In this document: positions 7,356 to 14,351 of the stretch, piece by piece | How positions within the stretch are numbered: the first letter of the stretch is position 1 | How the letters are laid out: the number at the start of each line of letters is the position of its first letter | IMG/VR virus record: IMGVR_UViG_3300050821_010452 | Span: 1 to 41,104 of that record | Reading direction: 5' to 3' (one strand) | DNA: 41,104 nucleotides | From: a virus | Notes under the pieces: generated by a model | What the model saw: the letters and a program-made list of their open reading frames with translations, nothing else | Told to the model about the DNA's origin: nothing | Database searches by the model: none | Position numbers and translations under genes: made by a program

Positions 7356-7866
7356 TTAGGGAGAAGCAAGGCCGGCATGGTGCGAGAAGGAAGGGAAGGC
7401 ACGGACGGGCGCGCAAGGTCGGTTAAGACGCGAACTGGCGCGAAAAAGCAAGGCAGGCGGGGAGCGGTAGTTAATTTGGCAAGCGCTGGACCGACTTGAT
7501 GAGTTAGGTAATGGCAGGCGCGACGAGACGCGGCCGGAACAGGCAAGATTTGGCTGGGACGTGGCAGGCGAGGAATGAGATAGGCGCGGAGCGACCTGGT
7601 GGGATGGCTCGAGGCTTGGAGAGCGCAGGCAGGCAGGCGAGGACAGGCTGGGGATCGATGTGTTTGGGAGAGGTGAGGTCTGGCGAGGCGCGAATGGGCA
7701 GGCGCGTCTCGGCCGAGGGACTGGAATCGGGATGTTCCGGTAAGGCGAGGCATGGAGAGAATTGGACAGGCAGGCGAGGGAATCGAGGCGCGAGACGTTC
7801 GAGCTTGGCGCGATGCGGCGAAGCCTGGTCTGGAGTGGTCCGAAAAGAAAAGGCAGGCCCGGTCTG
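7356..7866 (+). other. G-rich non-coding block with 5-nt phased GG dinucleotides
   Basis: About 510 bases of purine-rich top strand with no convincing gene. GG pairs recur at spacings of 5 or multiples of 5. For example, GG starts at 7729, 7739, 7744, 7749, 7754, 7764 and 7769 all share one register modulo 5, and those at 7787, 7807, 7817, 7827, 7832, 7837 and 7852 share another. Register changes are mostly single-base slips at GGCAGG. Typical words are GGCGA, GGCAG, TGGCG and GGCGC. A period of 5 is incompatible with codon structure. A (GGNNN)n transcript or strand could fold into two-tier G-quadruplexes; that is inference. The short gap 7867-7936 leads to the HNH gene. Confidence 0.75.
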
Positions 7867-7936
7867 ACTGATAGCGGAGGTCAATCCCTCTGGCGGATCC
7901 AAACAGTAAATGAAAATGAAAGGAGTTCACTAAAAT

Positions 7937-8233
7937 ATGCCGAACCGAATCATCCGTGACGGGATCCGTAGATCTCTATTCCAACAGCCATGCCGAATTT
8001 GTGGCCGACCGGACGACATAGAGATAGATCACATCGTTCCCATGGCTCGCGGCGGATCCAATGACGTCGATAACCTCCAGCCTCTTTGCAGGGTGTGTAA
8101 CGCGATTAAGGGCGCCAGAAGGGCCAATCAAGACGTTCTGGAGTGGATCTCCAAGCACAAGAAATTATTCGAACTGAAGCAGGCAGCCAGAACGAGCAGG
8201 CTACAGGCCATCCTCCAGGGCGGGTATTTCTAA
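7937..8233 (+). CDS. Small HNH endonuclease
   Basis: 98 residues with an intact HNH/zinc motif: Cys19-x2-Cys22, then IDHIVPMARGG with Asp31-His32, DNLQPLC with Asn46, and Cys51-x2-Cys54 followed by N and K. This is the McrA-like HNH fold, which nicks or cuts DNA using a metal ion. An AAAGGAG sequence 11 bases before the ATG is one of the better ribosome binding sites in this genome, fitting the fact that no upstream gene overlaps it. It lies between the G-rich block and the replication gene. It could serve recombination, packaging or a homing-type role. Confidence 0.85.
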   Translation: MPNRIIRDGIRRSLFQQPCRICGRPDDIEIDHIVPMARGGSNDVDNLQPLCRVCNAIKGARRANQDVLEWISKHKKLFELKQAARTSRLQAILQGGYF

Positions 8234-9082
8234 ATGTCCGCCAAGCTGCCATGGTTCCCGTTTTTTCCGAACGATTACCTGAGTGATTCCAACGTAATCG
8301 CGATGAACCGGGCGCAGCGGGGATCTTACGCCAATCTTTTGTGCATTGCCTGGAATATGCAGCCCAAAGGAACGCTGCCGGATGACGACGAACTGCTGGC
8401 AGCGTGGGCACAGTGCAGTGCCGAGGAGTGGCTGAACGACAAACCCTACGTCATGAGATCCTTTAAACTCGTCGACGGCGTATGGACACAAAAGAGGCTC
8501 TATCTGATCGGATCCGAGCAGGACGACTTCCACAATAACCGAGTAAAATCCGGTCGAAAAGGTGGCTCAGCTAAAGCTCAGCTAGAGCACAGCTATAGCT
8601 CAGCTAAAGCTCAGCTAAAGCTCGCCCATAGCTCCGCCTTAGAAAACCAAAACCAAAACCAAATAACAGAAGCTAGCTCACGCGCGCGCACACGCGAGCC
8701 GGCCGGTTCAGGCAATGGAAACAAGCCACATTCACCAAGCAAGCAAGCAAGCGAGCATTTGTTGGATCTTTCTGAAGCAAGCATTGAAGAGCTGCAAGCC
8801 GAGCACCCGAGGCTTGGGGTGCGCGCGCTGATCCCAGTGGCGGCGAAGAAGTGCGCAAAGCGCCACCCACAAGGTGGTCCGATGAAGCTCCCGTTTTTCA
8901 AAGCGTTCCTGGACCGGGAGGAAAAGAACCTGGATCCGCCGGGACTGATCGAAACAAGGAAAGAGAAAGCCGAGCAGATGGAGGAAGCGGTGAGAGATCG
9001 CAACTTAACTCCGGAGGAAGAGGACGCGATGCGCAAGCAGATGGCCAAAGAACTTCGAAAATTCCGCGCTGAAGAACTATAA
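8234..9082 (+). CDS. DUF1376 domain replication protein
   Basis: 282 residues. Residues about 5-90 match DUF1376 (PWFPFFPNDYLSDSNVIAMN, then RGSYANLLCIAW and LPDDDELLAAWAQCS), a winged-helix domain found at the N-terminus of phage replication initiators and helicase loaders. A linker at about residues 110-160 contains a SAKAQLE/SAKAQLK direct repeat and NQNQNQ, a low-complexity pattern usual in this family. The C-terminal 110 residues are helical and charged. It is the only replication protein recognised in the rightward operon and probably recruits host replication proteins. It begins right after the HNH stop (TAAATG). Confidence 0.75.
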   Translation: MSAKLPWFPFFPNDYLSDSNVIAMNRAQRGSYANLLCIAWNMQPKGTLPDDDELLAAWAQCSAEEWLNDKPYVMRSFKLVDGVWTQKRLYLIGSEQDDFHNNRVKSGRKGGSAKAQLEHSYSSAKAQLKLAHSSALENQNQNQITEASSRARTREPAGSGNGNKPHSPSKQASEHLLDLSEASIEELQAEHPRLGVRALIPVAAKKCAKRHPQGGPMKLPFFKAFLDREEKNLDPPGLIETRKEKAEQMEEAVRDRNLTPEEEDAMRKQMAKELRKFRAEEL

Positions 9083-9085
9083 AAA

Positions 9086-9099
9086 GTTCCACGCGGAAC
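9086..9099. promoter_or_regulatory. Palindrome GTTCCACGCGGAAC
   Basis: A 5-bp perfect inverted repeat with an ACGC centre, three bases after the replication gene stop and flanked by AAAAA and CAATTT. With its flank (AGTTCCACGCGGAACA) it differs at two positions from the parS-like sequence TGTTCCACGTGGAACA. It could equally be a weak terminator hairpin. The rest of 9083-9252 shows no gene. Confidence 0.4.
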
Positions 9100-9252
9100 A
9101 ATTTCCATAATTCACTAGCTTTCCCGACCGAACAGCCGTCAATTGTTTCCCAGCTACCTTCTTTTCAAAGGAAAGGCCGAGCAGCAGCACATTGTTGATT
9201 CACGAGTTCCCTCCAGTGACACCCACGCTTTGTCCTTGTGAGAGAGACCGCC

Positions 9253-9462
9253 ATGACTGCCAAAACTACATCAACTGCGACCGGTGAATACATCGTCAAG
9301 AAGTGGACGAAGATGTTGGCGCATAAAGACGCGTTGATTGCTGAGCTCACTGACGCGCTGGCAGCAAAAACCTCGTGCGTGGAGGATGCGGACAGCACGC
9401 TGGTCGAGCGCGGCCGGGCCGAGGTGAAATCGTGCTCGAGCTACCACGAATTCCACCGATGA
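9253..9462 (+). CDS. Small hypothetical protein
   Basis: 69 residues, ATG at 9253 with GAGAGAG 5-11 bases upstream; a GTG at 9238 is the alternative. The middle (KKWTKMLAHKDALIAELTDALAAKTS) predicts a coiled coil. The stop overlaps the next ATG (ATGA at 9459). No family recognised. It opens the lysis-centred cassette after a 170-base gap. Confidence 0.5.
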   Translation: MTAKTTSTATGEYIVKKWTKMLAHKDALIAELTDALAAKTSCVEDADSTLVERGRAEVKSCSSYHEFHR

Positions 9463-9610
9463 ACCTCATTTTACAAATTCCCGCCCTCGACGAGGAGAAA
9501 CTCTCCGATTGTGTAACAAGGCCAACAACACGGTTCTGTCTCGGAAATTCAAAGTGTCCTCCGACATGATCCAGAGAATCAAGACGCGGCGCAATTGGAC
9601 TCACGTATGA
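9459..9610 (+). pseudogene. Short HTH protein, apparently split by a -1 frameshift
   Basis: The ATG at 9459 overlaps the previous stop and gives MNLILQIPALDEEKLSD, then the frame ends at 9569 in an unconvincing sequence. The -1 frame ends at 9610 and encodes LSRKFKVSSDMIQRIKTRRNWTHV, which closely fits the C-terminus of small phage helix-turn-helix proteins (a 'KFxVSxxxIxxIKxxRxWxHV' pattern). That stop overlaps the next ATG as ATGA, in line with the coupling used throughout this operon. Both ends being coupled while the frame changes suggests one gene of about 50 codons with an indel near 9500-9520, in nature or in the assembly. Confidence 0.5.
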
Positions 9611-10047
9611 ACGAAAATCCGATCCAAAGCTTTCTAGATCTTTTACAACACATCAATTCCAACTTGGCGCAGTTGGTCTTGTTGCAACAAAAGCGCCTTG
9701 AAAACGACCTCAATCGCCCTATGCTTACTGCCTCCGCTCTAACTGATCTGTTTGCGCTTGTCACTGCGCTGATCAAAGCCAAGTCTGATGACGACGCCAA
9801 GATCGCCTCGCTGAACTCCCAGATCGCCGCAAAGACAGCTAACGACGCCTCGCTGAACGATCCAGCCCTCCAGGCACAACTAGCTGAGCTTTCAGCCGCT
9901 GCGGCAGCTGCAACTGTTGATCCCAATGTTGTAGTTCCCGTCACTCCTGTGGTTCCGGTCGTTCCGCCAGTCGACCCTGCCGCACCCGTCGCCACCGACC
10001 CCGCGGTGCCAGTCGTCGATCCAAACGCTCCGGCAGCAACCCCGTAG
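9607..10047 (+). CDS. Coiled-coil protein with Pro/Val-rich tail
   Basis: 146 residues. ATG at 9607 overlaps the previous stop; a TTG 12 bases upstream is less likely. Residues 5-60 predict a helical coiled coil (FLDLLQHINSNLAQLVLLQQ). A second helical, alanine-rich part follows at 65-105, and the last 40 residues are an extended tail of Pro, Val, Ala and Asp (VVPVTPVVPVVPP). The tail suggests a flexible or wall-spanning segment. No family known. It precedes the holin candidate. Confidence 0.6.
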   Translation: MNENPIQSFLDLLQHINSNLAQLVLLQQKRLENDLNRPMLTASALTDLFALVTALIKAKSDDDAKIASLNSQIAAKTANDASLNDPALQAQLAELSAAAAAATVDPNVVVPVTPVVPVVPPVDPAAPVATDPAVPVVDPNAPAATP

Positions 10048-10087
10048 TTTTTCACGCAGATGGTGCGCATAGCCATGGTGAACCTGA

Positions 10088-10111
10088 CAGTCCGGTCTAT
10101 TGATCGGACTG
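10088..10111. promoter_or_regulatory. Hairpin in the gap before the holin candidate
   Basis: CAGTCCG and CGGACTG form a perfect 7-bp stem around a 10-base loop in the 89-bp gap 10048-10136. A second short inverted repeat, CCAGC/GCTGG, follows immediately. There is no T run, so termination is uncertain; attenuation before the lysis genes is possible. Confidence 0.4.
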
Positions 10112-10136
10112 CCAGCGGCTGGAGGGCGGTAAGCTT

Positions 10137-10514
10137 GTGAATGCTCTGCTCACTTGGATCCAACAGAATCCGAGCGCAGTAAAAGCCTACATGCTGGCAG
10201 CTATTGCGCTAATCGCCAAAGGCATTCTGGCCGTAACGGGCAAAGTGGCCGAGCTCGGGGAGTGGTCGGGGTTCGTTGATCAGGCAGTGGACTTACTCGT
10301 CGGCGGCCTTTCCATTTACGGCGTGCTCTCAGGGACGATTCACGTTGCGCGCGGACCGGCTCTGACGCCGACCGACCAGGCCAGCGTGATCGTGGCAGCA
10401 CTGACGCCGGCTCCGGCCGCGGCGGCGGTCGAACAGGTCAAAGAAATTGTCGCAGGGGTAGCGGCTGCAAAAACACCCGTGGCGCAGTCTTTTCCAGAAA
10501 GCCACAAATTTTGA
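10137..10514 (+). CDS. Putative holin, two membrane segments
   Basis: 125 residues, GTG start with GGAGGG about 11 bases upstream. Two hydrophobic segments are seen at about residues 16-34 (AYMLAAIALIAKGILAV) and 50-70 (VDLLVGGLSIYGVLSG), with a short polar turn between. The C-terminal 50 residues are Ala/Pro/Val-rich and probably cytoplasmic. The topology and the position upstream of the endolysin fit a class II-type holin, which would time membrane permeabilisation. No sequence motif is specific to holins, so this is by context. Confidence 0.55.
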   Translation: MNALLTWIQQNPSAVKAYMLAAIALIAKGILAVTGKVAELGEWSGFVDQAVDLLVGGLSIYGVLSGTIHVARGPALTPTDQASVIVAALTPAPAAAAVEQVKEIVAGVAAAKTPVAQSFPESHKF

Positions 10515-10516
10515 GC

Positions 10517-10966
10517 ATGCTCCTCGAGTCACCGATCCCAGAGGGGTATTTGCATGCGGTCGACTCGCTCTCACAGCGCGGACTAAACTGGTTCCTGATC
10601 GCGTCCATCGGCGGGATGCTCATCCTGGTCATTTTCCTTGGCCGCCGGATCTTAAAAGACTCTGAAACCATCCGCAAAGAGTTCAGGGAACTCAACGCGA
10701 AATACGTGGAAATGCTCCAGGTCAATGCCAGTATCCAGGAGCGGAGCGCGCTCACGGTCCAGACGATGGCCAGCCAGGTCGCTACGGCGCTGGATAACTC
10801 CAACCGGGCGATCGCCAACAACACAGAAGCACTGAGCGAAAGCTCAACTAGCGTTAACCAGCTATCGAAACATTCGAATGATCAGGTCCGCGCGTTTTAT
10901 GACCTGGAGCAGACGTTACGCCGACTGCTGATCAAAAAAGGGGTAGTCGGGGATAAAGACGAATGA
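10517..10966 (+). CDS. One-TM coiled-coil membrane protein of the lysis cassette
   Basis: 149 residues from the ATG at 10517; a TTG at 10511 that overlaps the holin stop (TTGA) is an equally possible start. A single membrane span at about residues 24-41 (NWFLIASIGGMLILVIFLG) is followed by about 100 residues of coiled coil, with SNRAIANNTEALSESSTS in its middle. The layout (N-in, long helical C-terminal part) resembles an inner-membrane spanin or a methyl-accepting-like rod without a signalling tip. The next gene, a CheY-like receiver, overlaps its stop by ATGA, so the two may work together. Confidence 0.6.
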   Translation: MLLESPIPEGYLHAVDSLSQRGLNWFLIASIGGMLILVIFLGRRILKDSETIRKEFRELNAKYVEMLQVNASIQERSALTVQTMASQVATALDNSNRAIANNTEALSESSTSVNQLSKHSNDQVRAFYDLEQTLRRLLIKKGVVGDKDE

Positions 10967-11343
10967 AAACGATAATCTTACTGATCGATGACGAGGTTAA
11001 TGACCGGGCGTTGTTGCGCTACTACCTGGAGGACGCTGGGTACGAGGTAACCGAGGCATCCAACGGGAACGCGGCGTTGCTTCTGATCAAACGAGACGGC
11101 ATCGGGGCCGTCGTGGTTGATCTTCTGATGCCCGTCATGGACGGATTCAGGTTTTGCAAGGCGATGAGGGAGATCGACGCCGACGTGCCGATCATCGTTT
11201 ATACCGGCAGCTACATCGATTTTGGAAACAATCTAAAAGCGCTCAAAGCCGGCGCCACGCGCGTCATTTCCAAACCCAACTACTCAAACTTGCTCGAAAC
11301 ATTAAAAGAATTTCTTCCTGACGGAACTAAAGACGCAGCATGA
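10963..11343 (+). CDS. Stand-alone CheY-like response regulator receiver domain
   Basis: 126 residues forming one receiver (REC) domain and nothing else. All key residues are present: acidic pair Asp9-Asp10 (LIDDE), phospho-acceptor Asp53 (VVVDLLMP), Thr81 (VYTGS) and Lys104 (SKPN). Five beta/alpha units can be traced. A phosphorylation-competent receiver without output domain acts by binding partners, as CheY or Spo0F do. It is coupled by ATGA to a one-TM coiled-coil gene upstream and to a lipoprotein gene downstream, inside the lysis cassette. No kinase is encoded in the window, so a host kinase or small-molecule phosphate donor would be needed. Its role in lysis or host signalling is unknown. 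Confidence 0.9.
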   Translation: MKTIILLIDDEVNDRALLRYYLEDAGYEVTEASNGNAALLLIKRDGIGAVVVDLLMPVMDGFRFCKAMREIDADVPIIVYTGSYIDFGNNLKALKAGATRVISKPNYSNLLETLKEFLPDGTKDAA

Positions 11344-11621
11344 AAACCCTAGTTTTAATGGCATTATTACTCGCCGGTTGCCAGAGCGCGCCTCCGGGCT
11401 CCTACGGCGTCAATGCATTCGGTTTCGGCGTCACCTATTCGACTCCGGGCTGGAGCGCACCAGTGCCGGTGGTCAAGTCAGAGATCGTCACTGCGCCGAC
11501 TCTGATGGTGCCGGCTAATAGTCCGGCGGCCTCCAGCCAGATCGCAACATCACAAACCGGCTCGGCAGTCCCGATTGTAGTCGCTCCGGTCGCTGCACCA
11601 GTACTCGCAGTTCCAAAATGA
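11340..11621 (+). CDS. Small lipoprotein, outer-membrane spanin candidate
   Basis: 93 residues with a signal peptide and lipobox (LLLAGC, Cys14), so it should be lipidated. The mature part has no charged globular domain and is rich in Pro, Ala, Val and Ser. Length, lipobox and Pro-rich tail fit an o-spanin (Rz1-like) partner for an inner-membrane coiled-coil protein, which would fuse the membranes at lysis. It begins and ends in ATGA overlaps. It ends in VLAVPK, the same six residues as the next small gene. Confidence 0.6.
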   Translation: MKTLVLMALLLAGCQSAPPGSYGVNAFGFGVTYSTPGWSAPVPVVKSEIVTAPTLMVPANSPAASSQIATSQTGSAVPIVVAPVAAPVLAVPK

Positions 11622-11767
11622 CTATTCGATTTCACATCAGGGAAGAAGGGGCAAGCGCACCGGCTTGGATAGACGCGGAGGTGAATGAAGATGGGGAGTT
11701 TTTCGCTCCGGCGCTGGATCTGGGACAGTACATCACTTACTGCCAAGTGCTGGCCGTACCGAAATGA
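11618..11767 (+). CDS. 49-residue protein between lipoprotein and endolysin genes
   Basis: It begins at the ATG that overlaps the lipoprotein stop and ends at the TGA that overlaps the endolysin ATG, so both boundaries are coupled. The product (MTIRFHIREEGASAPAWIDA, an acidic middle, then YITYCQVLAVPK) looks like a single small beta domain. No family recognised. The shared C-terminal VLAVPK with the upstream gene may be chance or a relic of duplication. Confidence 0.6.
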   Translation: MTIRFHIREEGASAPAWIDAEVNEDGEFFAPALDLGQYITYCQVLAVPK

Positions 11768-12546
11768 AGACGACCTATTTACTGGAAGCCGCAGAGCTCA
11801 AGTCAGCCATTGAAATGTGGATGTTGGCGCGTGGGACACCTGTAAGCGACTCTGACAGCTTTTCTGTGGATGCCAGCGGTATCGTGACGATCGTAGTCGA
11901 AAACGCGCCAGAATCGAAAACCAGGCCTATTAGCGCACCGATTACGCCAGTGCATGTCTGGCCAACTCAGGTTGTTGGCATATCAGGCGCGCCGATTGTG
12001 TCGCCGGCTGCGACAGGTTCAACTGACGTGGCGTCGAATCCGCCAATTTCAGCCACGTCACCCAACTTTGAGAAAGCGTTCGCGTTCGTGATTAAATGGG
12101 AGGGCTCAGCGTATGAGGACGTTTCAGGTGATCCCGGTGGACCGACCAAATACGGCATCGATTCAAAAGATCATCCATCCGTTGATATCAGAGGACTGAC
12201 GCTCGAAAACGCCAAGCAGATTTATCTCACCGATTACTGGCAAGCCTCTAACTGCGACAATTTGCCATCACCCGTTGCTGAGACGCATTTCAATTTTGCG
12301 GTGAACGTGGGCCGTGAGCAATCAATCAAGTTCATGCAGCGCGCGCTTGGGATTGTGGACGATGGACAGTTTGGAGTCGCAACAGGCGCAGCACTCGCAG
12401 TCGCAGTACCAGGGACCGTCGCTCTTGGCATGGTCGACCAGGCGGACTTTTTCTATAGGGGTCTAGCAGCCGCTCATGGTATGGGCAAATTCCTCGCCGG
12501 TTGGCTCAACCGAAATAGCGATCTGCGGATTTTGATAAACTCATGA
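11764..12546 (+). CDS. Endolysin, GH108-type muramidase with peptidoglycan-binding C-terminus
   Basis: 260 residues. The glycosyl hydrolase 108 domain starts near residue 101 (FEKAFAFVIKWEG with catalytic Glu113), followed by DVSGDPGGPTKYGID and LTLENAKQIYLTDYW. The part from about residue 175 (HFNFAVNVG, then FMQRALGIVDDGQFG and a final FLAGWLNRNSDL) matches the PG_binding_3 domain that usually follows GH108. It cleaves the glycan strand of peptidoglycan at lysis. Unusual is the N-terminal extension of about 95 residues before the catalytic domain, ending in a Pro/Ser/Ala-rich linker; it has no obvious signal peptide, so release would depend on the holin. Confidence 0.9.
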   Translation: MKTTYLLEAAELKSAIEMWMLARGTPVSDSDSFSVDASGIVTIVVENAPESKTRPISAPITPVHVWPTQVVGISGAPIVSPAATGSTDVASNPPISATSPNFEKAFAFVIKWEGSAYEDVSGDPGGPTKYGIDSKDHPSVDIRGLTLENAKQIYLTDYWQASNCDNLPSPVAETHFNFAVNVGREQSIKFMQRALGIVDDGQFGVATGAALAVAVPGTVALGMVDQADFFYRGLAAAHGMGKFLAGWLNRNSDLRILINS

Positions 12547-12836
12547 ATACACTACTGCTCCTAGCTCAAATCTCAGCCGGCGGTGTGATCCATATCCTGG
12601 TCTATCTGCTGATCGCAGCATGCATTATCGGGCTGATTTACTACATCGCTGTTCTGGTATTCCCGACCGCCGCGAACATCATCCGCGTGATCTCGCCTGG
12701 TGGCGTTTCTGATCATAATTTTGCTCTTACTGTTGCCAATGCTTGGCATGGGATAATATGGCCGAAATTCACGAACGCCACGAGGTCAGCCTGGTCTGTC
12801 CGCACTGTGCATGCGAATCGCTGGAGTGGGATTTAG
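12543..12836 (+). CDS. Small membrane protein after the endolysin
   Basis: 97 residues starting in an ATGA overlap with the endolysin stop. One long or two short hydrophobic spans lie at about residues 15-45 (IHILVYLLIAACIIGLIYYI). The last 27 codons overlap the next gene in another frame and look unlike natural protein, so the true C-terminus may be earlier through an unseen frameshift. Function unknown; an accessory lysis role is possible. Confidence 0.5.
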   Translation: MNTLLLLAQISAGGVIHILVYLLIAACIIGLIYYIAVLVFPTAANIIRVISPGGVSDHNFALTVANAWHGIIWPKFTNATRSAWSVRTVHANRWSGI

Positions 12837-12940
12837 ACGAGCACAAAGTCTGGGTTAATTGTCGCGGTTGCGGTGCTGTCTTTTCGTATGAATCAATTGC
12901 GGATTGGAATCAGCTAAGTGATTCTGAGCGAGTGGAATAA
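12758..12940 (+). CDS. Small zinc-ribbon protein
   Basis: 60 residues from the ATG at 12758. Two knuckles, CPHC at about residues 14-17 and CRGC at about 35-38, with aromatic and acidic residues between them, form a typical zinc ribbon. Such small proteins in phages often bind nucleic acid or RNA polymerase, but no specific family is evident. It overlaps the end of the membrane gene out of frame by 79 bases. Confidence 0.6.
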   Translation: MAEIHERHEVSLVCPHCACESLEWDLDEHKVWVNCRGCGAVFSYESIADWNQLSDSERVE

Positions 12941-12943
12941 AAA

Positions 12944-13342
12944 ATGCACATGCGCGCAAACCAGGAGTTTAACGACCCTGCTGAATATTGTTCCGCAAGT
13001 TATGTCGAACATCCGATGGACGTTCTCGAACCTGAGCCGGATGTGCCCAACGTCTATCGCGAGGTTGCGCTCAAACATTTGAGTATTTCCTACATCACCG
13101 ACTCGTTCATGAGTCAGCAAAAGAACGGTGTTCGCGGCTGGATCGTCGTTTCGATCGTTTTGGGTTATCCGTCGACACAAGGTCGGACATTGACCTCGAT
13201 CGCAGCCGAGCTAGGCGTCACCAAGCAGGCACTCAGCCGCAGTTGTACTCATTTTTCCAGGATGCTGGGCATTGAACCCGTGCTCGGCATGAAAACGATC
13301 GCAGCTCGAATTCGTTACCAGACATGTCACTACCAAACGTAG
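12944..13342 (+). CDS. Helix-turn-helix protein, sigma-like C-terminal domain
   Basis: 132 residues. The C-terminal part holds a good HTH at about residues 80-108 (GRTLTSIAAELGVTKQALSRSC), of the type seen in sigma region 4 and in small phage regulators. The N-terminal 60 residues are acidic and Pro-rich (MDVLEPEPDVPNVYRE). As it lies just before the late packaging genes, it is a candidate late-gene regulator; this rests on position only. It overlaps the next gene by 19 bases. Confidence 0.6.
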   Translation: MHMRANQEFNDPAEYCSASYVEHPMDVLEPEPDVPNVYREVALKHLSISYITDSFMSQQKNGVRGWIVVSIVLGYPSTQGRTLTSIAAELGVTKQALSRSCTHFSRMLGIEPVLGMKTIAARIRYQTCHYQT

Positions 13343-13956
13343 AAACTGACGAGCAAACCAAGCTCGCGATAATCGACCAGAACCACAGGCTTGCGGCTTA
13401 TGAGATTAGGCAAGCTTACGACCAAGCGCTCGAACTGGCTGATCAAGCCAAAGGAGACGCTTTAGGCGCCATCAAAGCCGCACAACGTTGCGGCGCGATG
13501 CTCAACGCCAAGAAAGCTGAGATTGAAAAAACCAACAAAGGCACATGGCTTAATTGGCTTGAAACTTATCTGCCCGAAATCCAGCGCGCCACGCGAACTT
13601 TGCAACGCTGGATGCAGCTTTCACAGCGTGCGTCACACTGTGACGCATTGGAAAAAGCCAAGCCAAAATCATTGCGTCAGGCTTATATCGCAGTCGGCAT
13701 TTTCCCCGATCCAGTCGTCGGCCAGCGCAAACGGTTGAACGGTCAGGACAGACCACTTAAGCCTGCCGGCGGTTCAAGTCTGGTCGTGATCATCAACGAG
13801 TTCAGGGCCCAGAAACCGATTGAGGTATTGAGCCAGACCCAAGACTTTTCCTCTTGGGATGAGGTGGAACTCGAGACCGTGATTCGATTACTTGCACCAA
13901 TCACCGAGGCGCGCAGCCGGATGATCCACGCGCTCAGCACCAAACTCAGACAATGA
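13324..13956 (+). CDS. DUF3102-like protein
   Basis: 210 residues. Residues about 25-105 match the pattern of DUF3102: a helical AYDQALELADQAKGDALGAIKAA region, GAMLNAKKAEI, then GTWLNWLETYLPEIQRATRTLQRWMQLS. The domain is common in phages and plasmids and is thought to bind DNA, being often near ParB-like genes; its role is unknown. The C-terminal 80 residues carry no known domain. The stop overlaps the next ATG. Confidence 0.65.
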   Translation: MSLPNVETDEQTKLAIIDQNHRLAAYEIRQAYDQALELADQAKGDALGAIKAAQRCGAMLNAKKAEIEKTNKGTWLNWLETYLPEIQRATRTLQRWMQLSQRASHCDALEKAKPKSLRQAYIAVGIFPDPVVGQRKRLNGQDRPLKPAGGSSLVVIINEFRAQKPIEVLSQTQDFSSWDEVELETVIRLLAPITEARSRMIHALSTKLRQ

Positions 13957-14105
13957 CACTCGGCCAAATAGCATATGAAGCTTACTCCAAGGCCTGGCAT
14001 GAGCGATCAGGTTACTACGAACCGGCGTGGAACAACATCGGCGAGTCAGCACAAGCAGCATGGGAAGCGGCAGCCAATGCGGTGATGGCGTTTGCGGAAG
14101 GATGA
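13953..14105 (+). CDS. Small conserved phage protein, 50 residues
   Basis: It begins and ends in ATGA overlaps. The sequence MTLGQIAYEAYSKAWHERSG, then PAWNNIGESAQAAWEAAANAV, is a pattern I know from many phages: a short helical protein with paired Trp residues, usually near regulatory or lysis genes. No function has been assigned to it. Confidence 0.65.
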   Translation: MTLGQIAYEAYSKAWHERSGYYEPAWNNIGESAQAAWEAAANAVMAFAEG

Positions 14106-14182
14106 GCGATGCACCAATCATTCGATGGATTAAGCAAGCCAGATATCACGGAGAAAGTATTGGCGCATTGGAGATGTCTTAG
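14102..14182 (+). CDS. Possible 26-residue peptide
   Basis: An ATG overlapping the previous stop gives MSDAPIIRWIKQARYHGESI and six more residues to a TAG. It keeps the overlap pattern of its neighbours, but is very short and has no recognisable features. Confidence 0.3.
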   Translation: MSDAPIIRWIKQARYHGESIGALEMS

Positions 14183-14351
14183 GGCTAATCCCGCTGCGCA
14201 TCGACGAGTTTTCCAATGGAGTCTTCATCTTCCAAGAAAGAAACCATTTTCAGTCAGAGCGGCATAGAGTCGGTGGATGACGCCGAACGGGGGTCCAGTG
14301 AGATAGTGCTCCTACTTTGAACACGCTCTGGCTGTGCTGCTTTTATGTGCG

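Noticed and set aside
7400-7866. CRISPR array
   Set aside because: No fixed repeat length, no unique spacers, and no cas genes; the signal is a 5-base register only.
7118-7930. Long reverse-strand open frame of about 270 codons, and shorter forward frames, over the G-rich block
   Set aside because: Composition is Pro/Arg/Ser/Ala-rich as expected from a G-rich strand, all frames tend to stay open because stops are rare in this composition, there is no domain, and the 5-nt period contradicts codon structure.
11600-11767. Shared C-terminal VLAVPK of two neighbouring small genes as a functional tag
   Set aside because: Only six residues and two copies, with different codons; could be chance and no third example was found.
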